From the NCBI RefSeq assembly GCF_000020605.1, contig NC_012781.1, forward strand, positions 868,001-932,000: a DNA stretch of 64,000 bases. Reading direction: 5' to 3'. Below, piece after piece: positions 36,601 through 44,987 of the stretch. The translations under genes and the position numbers were made by a program. Position 1 is the stretch's first letter. Each line of letters opens with the position of its first letter. The stretch comes from Agathobacter rectalis ATCC 33656 (lineage in GTDB: Bacteria > Bacillota > Clostridia > Lachnospirales > Lachnospiraceae). The notes beneath the pieces were generated by a model. The model saw nothing but the letters and a program-made list of their open reading frames with translations. It was not told the origin of the DNA and searched no databases.

Positions 36601-37070
36601 ATGAAGAAACACCGGAGGTGGAGGATTTCATGAAGCTTCTTATGATTCATGGAAATCTAATCTCAAATCCTGAATTCAAGGATGGATTTAATAATTGGCA
36701 GATTGAGACAAGCCTCGAAGAAGGACAGTATACACTGGGTAAGGATGGAGTGTTTATCTCTTCAGATGCCAATTTTGACTATTCGATAAGCCAGACGGTG
36801 GATATTGAATATACCGGTGAGTATATAGCAGCGGTTGACTATAGAGGAACCAATACAACAGGTGTCGAGGTCGAGCTGTTTATGGATGTGGAGGATGAAA
36901 GCGGCGTTCATACATATACAAGCGACATTTTCCCCGATGATATCAGGTTTGTGACACATCTGCTTAAGCCGGTAAGGCTGCAAAAGAATGCCAGGGTGAC
37001 AGTAGGGCTTAGAATGCATACTCCTCCGGTGTTTGCAAAGATAAAGAAAATTTCACTCGTTGTAATTTAA
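33678..37070 (+). CDS. LacI-like sensor / GGDEF diguanylate cyclase / GH53 galactanase fusion
   Basis: 1130 residues in one uninterrupted frame; ATG 33678 follows AAGGGG. (1) ~1-300: LacI/GalR-type periplasmic-binding fold without DNA-binding helix (KIALLADGWRRYVIYSWVEG, DVFLCANDNIAAGL, VTGFDNLDKAAYFNP). (2) ~300-455: linker with coiled coil and a GAF-like segment. (3) ~460-620: diguanylate cyclase with DALTGLYNR, DVDDFKDINDTYGH and GGDEF at 547-551; no RxxD inhibitory site. (4) ~624-955: glycoside hydrolase family 53 (endo-beta-1,4-galactanase) starting GVDISSVPMM, acid/base Glu760 in QIGNEI and nucleophile Glu863 in IVETAHPW. (5) ~990-1130: beta-sandwich, carbohydrate-binding-like (NLISNPEFKDGFNNWQ). 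No signal peptide or membrane segment, so it seems cytoplasmic. It may couple intracellular galactan fragments to cyclic-di-GMP; inference. Confidence 0.9.
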   Translation: MKKIALLADGWRRYVIYSWVEGIMGGSKELGLDVCLYFYNTNGTWSQDSKFNKGEYALNDLPDLNSFDGVVFDCTNTTNLDEIQYMVRKLQSVNVPVVSIGYKVDGFYYVGNDNKRLFRKVMDHMYYAHGCKSFVFAGGPPYHYENRMRFEAFKEALSDYGIPLTADMYMFGDFDYQTGVRYMSDWHESKKPLPDVFLCANDNIAAGLCATAEVLGYKVPQDFKVTGFDNLDKAAYFNPQITTVDNNRGNIGRNALEIFKALWNGTGDASDKYLDSEFIPAESCGCPNTGRVDYRNYIKNIIKGSVAREQEEDAVMILQKELEECNEYYDLFERYSDYIQSMKCDGVYVVGVSDLAAARNNAHFRKHGYDIDDEVVLYADDKDNGKLEFKSVNDLMQYMQSVDKNTCYMYCSLHFRDEIVGYVILRNPEFLYDHPEQFDIQSALLKRLENLFKQKVLENTNNELKNLYNHDALTGLYNRVACNEMVIPMFAELEAQNVGCTIVFLDVDDFKDINDTYGHQYGDELLKTVARVLDEQKPEGSMVYRFGGDEFIVFIPGDRHDTAEKYIKRVYDIMEQHSLFISHGIIYTKPGSGKSFDDYLVSADTKMYQLKQQRKQKKDSNFLKGVDISSVPMMVDNNIQIMDREGHVCRVFDFLKLNNVNSVRLRIWNEPDKVPESKGYCSLTYVLEMAHVIKKYKMHFLLDFHYSDYWADPGQQNKPDAWKNLSFDELKEAVHKYTYDVLYRLKIMDCAPDMVQIGNEIRSGMLFPDGAVPQYRQLAALVNEGIRAVRELLPETKVMIHLDQGGRYNCIMPWFDSMFNAGMLPIDAIGLSFYSFWHGTFMDLKDTMSRLIKLYNLPVYIVETAHPWRHCKGDHISKELMETAGLDAGSAEQKKSLEIIMQIAAEVSKDTGKTGVYYWEPVGVPGKGMGTWFENMGMFDEHGRALPGWDAIRDFDPKNPPIKELDKYIESLYEYEETPEVEDFMKLLMIHGNLISNPEFKDGFNNWQIETSLEEGQYTLGKDGVFISSDANFDYSISQTVDIEYTGEYIAAVDYRGTNTTGVEVELFMDVEDESGVHTYTSDIFPDDIRFVTHLLKPVRLQKNARVTVGLRMHTPPVFAKIKKISLVVI

Positions 37071-37179
37071 CCTGATATGTGATATTGTAGACAGGTATAG
37101 TGTTTTGCGGATGCGTTTTTGCCGTGGCAGGGCATTGTACTTATAAATAACATGACTTACAGATTTCAGGAGGATTCCA

Positions 37180-38439
37180 ATGAGTGAGAAGAAGAATACA
37201 GGTAAGAAGGCAGTCATAGCAGTGATTGTGATTGCACTTATCGTGGTAATTATTGCGCTTGTTGCTGTGATAAGCGGCAAGAGCAAAAAGGGTGGCTCAA
37301 AGAGCGCAACAGAGTCTGGCACCGAGGCCGGCAGCGAGACGATGCGAAGCGGACAGTTTGACATAGACTACGCAAAGCAGGTTACAAAGCTTGCAGACTA
37401 TTCAGGTGTTGCAATTACTGTCTCAAACGATTATGAGATAAACGATACAGCAAAGCAGACATATCTGACCAATGTGCTTCAGTCATATGGTGCAGATGCG
37501 TACAAGCAGGTTACAGATCGTGATACAGTTGCAGATGGCGATTATGTCAAGGTTGATTACACAGGATATAAGGATGGCAAAGCATTTGATGGTGGCTCAG
37601 CTACAGATGTGATGCTTGATGTGACAAATAACAGCCAGGTCGGCGGTTCATCATTTATCGATGGATTTACAAAGCCTTTAATCGGAGCCAAGGTGGGTGA
37701 CAAGGTTAAGGGTGACGTGACATTCCCTGAGGATTATGGCAACGATGACCTAAACGGACATACAGTTACATTTGAGTATACAGTAAAGGGCATTTACTCA
37801 GCAGATCCTGTTGCACTTGCTGATATGACAGACGAGCAGGTCAACACAGTGTTTGGAAAGGCCGGAGTGACAACAAATGCCCAGCTTACCACACAGATTG
37901 AGAAAGATTTGAAGCAGCAGCTCTACAGCGCTGAGGTGGACAAGATAAAGAGCTACATGATTGACAACAGCACAGTTGAGATTCCTGATGAGTATCTACA
38001 GGCCAGACTCAATGAGTATATTGCTTCATTTACCAAGGAAAATGTCAAGGATGGACAGACACTTAAGAAATATTTAAAGTCCAACTACAACATGACAGTG
38101 GATCAGGCCACAGAGAAGTGGAAGGAGAATCTGACAGACCAGATAAAGACAGAGTTCATCTTTGGGCTTATCGCTGAGAAGGAAAATATCAAGATGGATG
38201 ATGATGCCTTCAACAGCTATGTGGATTACATCGTATCAGCCAGCAATGGCCAGTTCAGCAAGGCTTCTGAGGTATACAAGTATTTTGGAAGCGGACACAA
38301 GGATGAGGGAAAGACATACCTTAAGAACCAGTACCTTGTAAACAAGGCTATTGATACAGTCACAGAGAAAGCAAATGTGACATTTGAGGATGGCAGTGCA
38401 GCGCCGGATACTTCAAGTGGCAGCGCGGATGCCGAATAA
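37180..38439 (+). CDS. Membrane-anchored trigger-factor-like peptidyl-prolyl isomerase
   Basis: 419 residues: basic start, one membrane segment (~10-32), a Ser/Gly/Glu linker, an FKBP-type domain (DYVKVDYTGYKDGKAFDGG, ~118-205) and a trigger-factor C-terminal helical part (~215-400) ending in a Ser/Asp tail. The ribosome-binding domain of trigger factor is replaced by the anchor, so the chaperone should face the cell exterior and fold exported proteins, a role like PrsA. The window also holds a classical tig (14348). AGGAGG precedes the ATG. asnS follows after 58 bases. Confidence 0.88.
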   Translation: MSEKKNTGKKAVIAVIVIALIVVIIALVAVISGKSKKGGSKSATESGTEAGSETMRSGQFDIDYAKQVTKLADYSGVAITVSNDYEINDTAKQTYLTNVLQSYGADAYKQVTDRDTVADGDYVKVDYTGYKDGKAFDGGSATDVMLDVTNNSQVGGSSFIDGFTKPLIGAKVGDKVKGDVTFPEDYGNDDLNGHTVTFEYTVKGIYSADPVALADMTDEQVNTVFGKAGVTTNAQLTTQIEKDLKQQLYSAEVDKIKSYMIDNSTVEIPDEYLQARLNEYIASFTKENVKDGQTLKKYLKSNYNMTVDQATEKWKENLTDQIKTEFIFGLIAEKENIKMDDDAFNSYVDYIVSASNGQFSKASEVYKYFGSGHKDEGKTYLKNQYLVNKAIDTVTEKANVTFEDGSAAPDTSSGSADAE

Positions 38440-38497
38440 TAACGATAAATATGCTGTCTGTGGTGATGCGCAGGTAGCTTAAATGGAGGATTAGATA

Positions 38498-39889
38498 ATG
38501 GAACTTACAAACATACGCGAGATTTTCCGCAACAAGGACAAATTCGCTGACAAAGAGGTGACTATCGGAGGATGGGTCAGAAGCAATCGTAATTCAAAGA
38601 ATTTTGGATTTATCGTGGTAAACGATGGTACATTTTTTGAGCCAATCCAGGTTGTATACGGAAATGGCTTAGACAACTATGATGAGGTTGGCAAGATCAA
38701 TGTCGGAGCTGCAATTATCGTAAGAGGTACACTTGTGCTTACTCCGGATGCAAAGCAGCCATTTGAGATTCAAGCCGCAGAGGTGACTGTTGAGGGGGCA
38801 TCCACACCGGATTATCCTCTGCAGAAGAAGAGACATACATTTGAGTATCTTCGTACAATCTCACACTTAAGACCTCGTACAAATACTTTTGAGGCAGTTT
38901 TCAGGGTGCGCTCACTCTGCGCATATGCTATTCACAAATTCTTCCAGGAGAGGGATTTTGTGTACGTGCACACACCGCTTATCACAGGAAGTGACTGTGA
39001 GGGTGCAGGAGAGATGTTCCAGGTGACCACACTTGATTTGAACAATCTCCCTATGACAGAGGAAGGAAAGGTGGATTTCTCAAAGGATTTCTTTAATAAG
39101 CCTACCAACCTTACTGTTTCAGGACAGTTAAACGGCGAGACATATGCTATGGCATTCAAGAATATCTACACCTTCGGACCTACCTTCCGTGCGGAGAATT
39201 CAAACACCACACGTCATGCGGCAGAGTTCTGGATGATTGAGCCTGAGATTGCTTTTGCAGACCTTGAGGATGATATGATGCTTGCAGAGAGCATGCTCAA
39301 GTATGTTATCAGCTATGTGCTTGAAAATGCACCTGAGGAGATGGCATTTTTCAACAATTTCGTGGACAAGGGACTCCTTGACAGATTAAGAAATGTTGTT
39401 GAAAATGATTTTGCCCGTGTGACATACACAGAGGCTATCGACATCCTTTCAAAGCACAATGACAAGTTTGATTACAAGGTATCATGGGGCTGTGATTTAC
39501 AGACAGAGCATGAGAGATACCTTACAGAGCAGATTTATAAGCGCCCTGTATTTGTCACAGATTATCCGAAGGAGATAAAGGCCTTCTACATGAAGCTGAA
39601 TGACGACGGAAAGACCGTTGCAGCAGTTGACTGTCTTGTACCGGGAATCGGAGAAATCATCGGTGGAAGCCAGAGAGAGGATGACTACGACAAGCTCCTT
39701 GCCAGAATAAATGAGCTTGGACTTTCAGAGGATGACTACAAGTTCTACCTTGACTTAAGAAAATACGGCTCTGCAAGACACGCGGGCTTTGGATTGGGCT
39801 TTGAGAGATGCGTAATGTATCTTACCGGCATGGGCAATATCCGTGACGTTATCCCATTCCCTAGAACAGTTAATAACTGTGAGCTGTAA
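38498..39889 (+). CDS. asnS: Asparaginyl-tRNA synthetase
   Basis: Class IIb synthetase that charges tRNA-Asn, 463 residues. The N-terminal OB-fold anticodon domain ([20 protein letters not shown]) is followed by the catalytic domain with motif 2 ([20 protein letters not shown]) and motif 3 ([20 protein letters not shown]). The length is normal. GGAGG precedes the ATG. No T-box leader was seen. The gene follows the membrane-anchored trigger-factor-like gene and may share its transcript. Confidence 0.97.
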   Translation: MELTNIREIFRNKDKFADKEVTIGGWVRSNRNSKNFGFIVVNDGTFFEPIQVVYGNGLDNYDEVGKINVGAAIIVRGTLVLTPDAKQPFEIQAAEVTVEGASTPDYPLQKKRHTFEYLRTISHLRPRTNTFEAVFRVRSLCAYAIHKFFQERDFVYVHTPLITGSDCEGAGEMFQVTTLDLNNLPMTEEGKVDFSKDFFNKPTNLTVSGQLNGETYAMAFKNIYTFGPTFRAENSNTTRHAAEFWMIEPEIAFADLEDDMMLAESMLKYVISYVLENAPEEMAFFNNFVDKGLLDRLRNVVENDFARVTYTEAIDILSKHNDKFDYKVSWGCDLQTEHERYLTEQIYKRPVFVTDYPKEIKAFYMKLNDDGKTVAAVDCLVPGIGEIIGGSQREDDYDKLLARINELGLSEDDYKFYLDLRKYGSARHAGFGLGFERCVMYLTGMGNIRDVIPFPRTVNNCEL

Positions 39890-39960
39890 TCACGAATGAA
39901 TTTCATACATGAATAATTACCGCCCTTTGCACATATATATGATGTGTGGAGGGCGTTTTT

Positions 39961-40302
39961 ATGTGGAGAAAAATCAAAGGTCCTGTGATAACAATATGTA
40001 TCATGCATCTTACGGCGCTTTTGTGCCTTATCATACTTTCTATAGTACAGTGCTTTGTCGACATGGCGGAGTGGATAAGCTTTGCACTTGCCATGGCGGT
40101 CAATATAGTGGTGGGGCTTGTGTGCGGATTTTTGCTCAAATGCTGCTTTCACCGCAGACGTTTTATCAGGGTGACGGTCGTAGCATACTGGATAACGTAT
40201 GTGATAGCAACAGTGGTCATAGATATAGGTGAATCAAAAAATATATTCGAGCTTTTGATAATACTCCTTCTGGTAATGTTTTCAGCGCTTGTTTTTCGCT
40301 AA
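39961..40302 (+). CDS. Small hypothetical membrane protein
   Basis: 113 residues with four hydrophobic segments and little else. ATG 39961 lies 9 bases after GGAGG. The loops are short and basic (KCCFHRRRF), placing them inside. I do not recognise a family. It sits between asnS and the SCIFF peptide gene; the SCIFF promoter begins just past its stop, so it is not part of the SCIFF unit. No function can be assigned. Confidence 0.6.
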   Translation: MWRKIKGPVITICIMHLTALLCLIILSIVQCFVDMAEWISFALAMAVNIVVGLVCGFLLKCCFHRRRFIRVTVVAYWITYVIATVVIDIGESKNIFELLIILLLVMFSALVFR

Positions 40303-40311
40303 AAAAAGGAC

Positions 40312-40340
40312 TTTTCATATTGATAATGCTGTGATATAAT
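40312..40340 (+). promoter_or_regulatory. Promoter of the SCIFF peptide gene
   Basis: TTTTCA (40312-40317), 17 bases, TATAAT (40335-40340). Start codon 57 bases downstream. Confidence 0.65.
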
Positions 40341-40396
40341 GTTGAGAGCAAATATGATGTGTCAATCAGACATCGTTAAATGAAAAGGAGATAAAA

Positions 40397-40540
40397 ATGA
40401 AACACGTAAAGACATTAAATACAAGAAAATTACAGAACACAGTTAAAAAGGGCGGATGTGGCGAGTGCCAGACATCATGCCAGTCAGCTTGCAAGACATC
40501 TTGTACAGTTGGAAACCAGACTTGTGAGCAGTACAAATAG
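40397..40540 (+). CDS. scfA: SCIFF ribosomal peptide precursor
   Basis: 47-residue precursor of the six-Cys-in-forty-five family, a ranthipeptide type RiPP found in almost all Clostridia. The leader MKHVKTLNTRKLQNTVKKGG is followed by a core with Cys at 21, 24, 28, 32, 36 and 43 (CGECQTSCQSACKTSCTVG ... CEQYK). In characterised relatives the maturase joins Cys sulfur to beta or gamma carbons of nearby residues such as Thr. AAGGAG precedes the ATG. A terminator/attenuator separates it from its maturase gene, so the peptide should be made in excess. Too short for simple gene finding but unmistakable. Confidence 0.95.
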   Translation: MKHVKTLNTRKLQNTVKKGGCGECQTSCQSACKTSCTVGNQTCEQYK

Positions 40541-40559
40541 TCATAGGTGAAGCGGATTT

Positions 40560-40592
40560 AAAGAGTGTGCGCTGATAGGTGCACACTCTTTT
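40560..40592 (+). terminator. Partial terminator between SCIFF peptide and maturase
   Basis: 11-base stem AAAGAGTGTGC / GCACACTCTTT, 10-base loop and a four-T run. Short run, so some read-through to the maturase gene is expected. Confidence 0.75.
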
Positions 40593-40637
40593 CGCAGTGT
40601 AATTTTAAAATGTGTATAGAAAGAGAGGAATATTGTA

Positions 40638-42008
40638 GTGGTTCATCAGTACAGGAACAACGGCTATAATATTGTCTTAGATGTCAACAGTGGCGCAATC
40701 CATGTGGTGGATGATGTCACATATGACGTTATTGAGCTGTTTGAGGACAACTCAGCTAAGGAGATTATTGAAAAGCTTGTGGACAGGTATCCACAGACGG
40801 AGATAGAAGAAGCAATACAGGAAGTAAATGAGCTTAAGGATAATGAAGAGCTCTTCACAGAAGATACATACAAAGAGCGTATCATAGATTTCAAGAAGCG
40901 CCAGACAGTTGTAAAGGCACTTTGCCTTCACATCGCGCACGACTGCAACCTTGCCTGCAGATATTGTTTTGCAGAGGAGGGCGAGTATCACGGCAGACGA
41001 GCTCTCATGAGCTACGAGACAGGAAAACAGGCACTTGATTTCCTGATTGCCAATTCAGGCAGCAGAAGAAACTTAGAGGTAGACTTCTTTGGAGGAGAGC
41101 CTCTCATGAACTGGGATGTGGTGAAGCAGCTTGTGGCATATGGAAGAGAGCAGGAGAAGCTTCATGACAAGCATTTCAGGTTCACACTCACCACAAACGG
41201 TGTGCTCTTAAATGACGAGATTATGGAGTTCGCCAACAAAGAGATGGATAATGTAGTTCTTAGTATAGACGGACGCAAGGAGGTTCATGACCGTATGAGA
41301 CCTTTCAGAAAGGGTGCCGGCAGTTATGACCTTATTGTTCCGAAATTCCAGAAGTTTGCAGAGAGCAGACATCAGGACAAGTACTATGTGAGAGGTACAT
41401 ACACACATTTCAATACTGATTTTTCAAAGGATGTGCTTCATCTGGCTGATTTAGGCTTCAAACAGATTTCGGTTGAGCCTGTGGTGGCACAGCCTACAGA
41501 TGAGTATGCACTTAAGGAATCTGATTTACCTGTGCTCTTTGATGAGTACGACAGACTTGCAGCAGAGATGGTAAAGAGAAACAAGGCAGGAAACGGCTTC
41601 AATTTCTTCCATTTTATGATAGATTTAGAGGGAGGACCTTGTGTATATAAGCGTCTTTCCGGTTGTGGCTCAGGAACTGAGTACCTGGCAGTGACTCCAT
41701 GGGGAGATTTATATCCATGCCACCAGTTTGTGGGCAATGAGGACTTCCTTATGGGTAATGTCTGGGATGGCATCAAGGCCACTGACATCCAGGATGAGTT
41801 TAAGTGCTGTAATGTTTATGCCAAGGAAAAATGTCGCAACTGTTTTGCCAGATTCTATTGCAGCGGTGGCTGTGCCGCCAACTCATACAACTTCCACGGC
41901 ACAATCACTGATGCCTATGATTTAGGCTGCGAGCTGCAGAAGAAGCGTATAGAGTGCGCTATCATGATTAAGGCAGCAGAGGCTGATATGGCAGATGATG
42001 CACAATAA
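40638..42008 (+). CDS. scfB: SCIFF radical SAM maturase
   Basis: 456-residue enzyme that installs thioether cross-links on the SCIFF peptide. The N-terminal ~85 residues form the peptide-recognition (RRE-like) domain; the radical SAM cluster motif is CNLACRYC (Cys103, 107, 110); FFGGEPLMNW and SAM-binding strands follow; the C-terminal SPASM domain carries the cysteines of CGSGTEYLAVTPWGDLYPC and CRNCFARFYCSGGC for two more Fe-S clusters. GTG start at 40638 after AGAGGAA. Followed by secDF, a conserved neighbour in Clostridia. Confidence 0.96.
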   Translation: MVHQYRNNGYNIVLDVNSGAIHVVDDVTYDVIELFEDNSAKEIIEKLVDRYPQTEIEEAIQEVNELKDNEELFTEDTYKERIIDFKKRQTVVKALCLHIAHDCNLACRYCFAEEGEYHGRRALMSYETGKQALDFLIANSGSRRNLEVDFFGGEPLMNWDVVKQLVAYGREQEKLHDKHFRFTLTTNGVLLNDEIMEFANKEMDNVVLSIDGRKEVHDRMRPFRKGAGSYDLIVPKFQKFAESRHQDKYYVRGTYTHFNTDFSKDVLHLADLGFKQISVEPVVAQPTDEYALKESDLPVLFDEYDRLAAEMVKRNKAGNGFNFFHFMIDLEGGPCVYKRLSGCGSGTEYLAVTPWGDLYPCHQFVGNEDFLMGNVWDGIKATDIQDEFKCCNVYAKEKCRNCFARFYCSGGCAANSYNFHGTITDAYDLGCELQKKRIECAIMIKAAEADMADDAQ

Positions 42009-42119
42009 TTTGAATTTGTCACGGGAAACGGATAGCGGTATTTGTGACCCGTGTGCGAATATATTTGCCATCTGTATACCTATATGGATGGTAGCAAAAT
42101 GACAGGAAGGTATAAGAAA

Positions 42120-44456
42120 ATGAAAAAAGGAAAGAGTTGGGTGATTATCCTTGTGGCAGTCATTTGTATCGGCTTGCTGGGCTGGTATTCCACTGCAGTA
42201 ATCACCGACACAAAGCAAAAGCAGGAGGCAACTGCTAATGGTGAGAGCACCAAGGATAAGGATTATCAGAATATCAAGCTTGGTCTCGACCTCTCAGGTG
42301 GTGTTTCAATCACCTACCATATCAAGGACAAGAATCCTTCAGACAAGGATGTAAATGATACTATCGCAAAGCTCGAGGAGCGTGCAGAGAGCTACACAAC
42401 AGAGTACTCTGTATACAAGAGCGGGGATGACCGTATCACTGTAGAGATTCCGGGTGTTGACGACCCTAACAAGGTACTCGAGGATCTTGGAAGTCCGGGA
42501 TCACTGTACTTCATCGCCCAGTATGACAGTGACGGAAATGCCAACTATACACAGGACACATCGGCCCAGGGCGGCTACAAGCTCAACTATGATATTGACA
42601 CCTTAAAGGCCAATGGTTCAGTCATCCTCGATGGTAACGATGTAAAGGATGCAAGCGCCCAGTATGACCAGTCATCATCTACATCAACCAAGGAGCCTGT
42701 TGTTTCATTAAAGCTCAAGGATAAGGCTATTGACACATGGGCAGATGCCACAAAGAAGGCAAAGGATGCAGGACAGTCAATCGGTATATACTATGATGAT
42801 CATTTCATCAGCGTTCCTACAGTAAGCGCCGTTATCTCAGATGGTAACTGTGTAATCAACGGAATGAAGGATTACGACGAGGCAACAAGCCTTGCAACAT
42901 TTATCCGTGTCGGAGCCATCAACCTTCAGCTCGAGGAGTTAGAGTCAAATGTTGTTGGCGCACAGCTCGGTGGAACAGCGCTCACAAATGCAGTAAAGGC
43001 TGCAATTATCGGAATTATCTTAATCATGATATTCATGATTGTGCTCTATGGTATACTCGGTGTGGTTGCATCTATCGGACTTGCACTCTACTCAATGCTT
43101 ACAGTACTGTTTATTTACTGGTTTGAGATTACACTTACACTGCCGGGTATCGCGGGTATCATCCTTGGTATCGGTATGGCAGTAGATGCAAACGTTATCG
43201 TATTTGCCCGTATCCGTGAGGAAATCGCAGGTGGCAAATCAGTGCTTGCTGCAGTAAATGAGGGCTACAAGAAGGCTCTTTCAGCCATCCTCGATGGACA
43301 GGTTACTACATTTATCGCAGCACTTGTGCTTATGGTGCTCGGTTCAGGTACAGTAAAGGGCTTTGCATACACACTTATGATTTCAATTATTCTGTCACTG
43401 TTTACAGCTCTTTTTATTGCAAAATACCTTACAAGAGCATTTTACGGTGTCGGTGTCAGAGCTGAGAAGTTCTACGGCAAGGCAAAGAAGAGAAAGGTTA
43501 TCAGATTTGTACAGAACAGAGTTAAATACTTTGTTATCTCAGGTGTAGTTATACTTGCAGGTATCGGCGGCATGATTTATTTCGGTGCTACAAGCGGCAA
43601 TGCATTAAACTACAGTCTTGAGTTTGTAGGTGGTACATCAACCACTGCAGACTTTGGCAAGGATTATACAGCCGCAGAGGTTGAGAAGGACATCGTGCCT
43701 TCAGTATCAAAGCTCCTTGGCAATAGTGCAGTGCAGGTTACTACAGTCCAGGGCAGCCATGATGTCACATTAAAGACACGTACACTTTCACTCGATGAGA
43801 GACAGGATCTCGCAGCTCTTCTTGAGAAGGATTTCAATGTTGATGCATCAACTATAGAGACTCAGAGTATCAGCTCAACAATCAGTGGAGAGATGAGAAC
43901 AAACGCTGTAAAGGCAGTTATTATTTCATGTATTTTCATGCTGTTATATATCTGGTTCAGATTCAAGGACATCAGATTTGCTTCAAGTGCTATCCTTGCG
44001 CTGGTACATGATGTGCTTGTTGTAGTCACAGCATATGCACTTATCAGAATCTCAGTCGGCAGTACGTTTATCGCATGTATACTTACAATCGTAGGTTACT
44101 CAGTCAACGATACAATCGTTATCTTTGACCGTATCCGTGAGAACCTTCACGGTATCAAGAAGTACTCAGCAGATGAGCTTGCTGATATAGCAAACGAGTC
44201 CCTTACACAGACACTTTCACGAAGCATCAATACTTCGCTTACTACATTTGTTATGGTATTGTTACTCTTTATCTTTGGTCATACATCAATCAGAGAGTTC
44301 TCATTACCACTCATGGTAGGTGTGCTTTGCGGAACATATTCTTCAATCTGCATCGCTACAGAGCTGTGGTATGTGATGAAGCTTTATCTGGGCAAGAGCG
44401 CCATCAAAAAGCAGGCGGCTGCACCGGCTAAGGTTTCTAAAAAAGCTAAGAATTAA
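42120..44456 (+). CDS. secDF: Fused protein-export subunit SecDF
   Basis: Proton-driven helper of the Sec translocon, SecD and SecF in one chain of 778 residues, as in Bacillus. SecD marks: GLDLSGGVSITYHI, the large extracytoplasmic domain, and GIAGIILGIGMAVDANVIVF. SecF marks: YSLEFVGGTSTTADF and IVGYSVNDTIVIFDRIRENL. About twelve membrane segments. ATG 42120 lies after AGGAAGG; upstream in-frame starts lack sites. It ends with a Lys/Ala tail and a terminator. Conserved beside the SCIFF genes; a role in export of the peptide is conjecture. Confidence 0.95.
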   Translation: MKKGKSWVIILVAVICIGLLGWYSTAVITDTKQKQEATANGESTKDKDYQNIKLGLDLSGGVSITYHIKDKNPSDKDVNDTIAKLEERAESYTTEYSVYKSGDDRITVEIPGVDDPNKVLEDLGSPGSLYFIAQYDSDGNANYTQDTSAQGGYKLNYDIDTLKANGSVILDGNDVKDASAQYDQSSSTSTKEPVVSLKLKDKAIDTWADATKKAKDAGQSIGIYYDDHFISVPTVSAVISDGNCVINGMKDYDEATSLATFIRVGAINLQLEELESNVVGAQLGGTALTNAVKAAIIGIILIMIFMIVLYGILGVVASIGLALYSMLTVLFIYWFEITLTLPGIAGIILGIGMAVDANVIVFARIREEIAGGKSVLAAVNEGYKKALSAILDGQVTTFIAALVLMVLGSGTVKGFAYTLMISIILSLFTALFIAKYLTRAFYGVGVRAEKFYGKAKKRKVIRFVQNRVKYFVISGVVILAGIGGMIYFGATSGNALNYSLEFVGGTSTTADFGKDYTAAEVEKDIVPSVSKLLGNSAVQVTTVQGSHDVTLKTRTLSLDERQDLAALLEKDFNVDASTIETQSISSTISGEMRTNAVKAVIISCIFMLLYIWFRFKDIRFASSAILALVHDVLVVVTAYALIRISVGSTFIACILTIVGYSVNDTIVIFDRIRENLHGIKKYSADELADIANESLTQTLSRSINTSLTTFVMVLLLFIFGHTSIREFSLPLMVGVLCGTYSSICIATELWYVMKLYLGKSAIKKQAAAPAKVSKKAKN

Positions 44457-44467
44457 TAATTAATTTA

Positions 44468-44502
44468 TGGCCCGGCCTTTAAAGGCTGGGCTATTGTTTT
44501 TT
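44468..44502 (+). terminator. Terminator of secDF
   Basis: 13-base inverted repeat TGGCCCGGCCTTT / AAAGGCTGGGCTA followed by TTGTTTTTT. Confidence 0.8.
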
Positions 44503-44581
44503 GTGGACTTATTAATATATGCAGATATGTTTATATATTTATAAATTTATGTGCGGAGTAATAGAATGGAGCATTATTTAT

Positions 44582-44851
44582 ATGAAAATTTTTCTGATTT
44601 ATCTGCTTCTTATGAATATAGCAGGCTTTGCTGCTATGGGAATTGACAAGTGTAAGGCCATGGCACACGCATGGCGCATCCCGGAGAAGACATTATTTGG
44701 GCTCAGCCTGCTGGGCGGAAGCGCCGGTACCTGGGCTGGGATGTATGCCTTCAGGCACAAGACAAAGCATTGGTATTTTGTAAAGGGGATGCCGCTTATT
44801 TTCTTTATCCATGTGGTTATTGCATGTGTTATCTACAGGAATTTCTATTAG
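44582..44851 (+). CDS. DUF1294 family small membrane protein
   Basis: 89 residues with a clear DUF1294 pattern: NIAGFAAMGIDKCKA, RIPEKTLFGLSLLGGSAGTW, and HKTKHWYFVKGMPL. Three membrane segments. The start is uncertain: ATG 44582 is preceded by GGAG at ten bases and matches the usual length of the family, while two upstream in-frame ATGs would add up to 21 residues. Function unknown. Monocistronic between the secDF terminator and the GH13 gene. Confidence 0.8.
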   Translation: MKIFLIYLLLMNIAGFAAMGIDKCKAMAHAWRIPEKTLFGLSLLGGSAGTWAGMYAFRHKTKHWYFVKGMPLIFFIHVVIACVIYRNFY

Positions 44852-44987
44852 AAATTTAATTATACAAGGTAACAAAATACTTAATGTAGGTAAAAAGTAA
44901 CAAAAAAATGTAGCATATAAGTACATAATTGTGTATAATAGATAACAGGTACAAAACCACTACACAACTATCAAGGAGGGCAAAATA

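Noticed and set aside
38440-38497. T-box leader before asnS
   Set aside because: The gap is only 58 bases and lacks the T-box consensus.
39909-40232. Alternative frame over the small membrane protein before SCIFF
   Set aside because: No ribosome site and no protein-like pattern; the frame starting at 39961 has GGAGG and four membrane segments.
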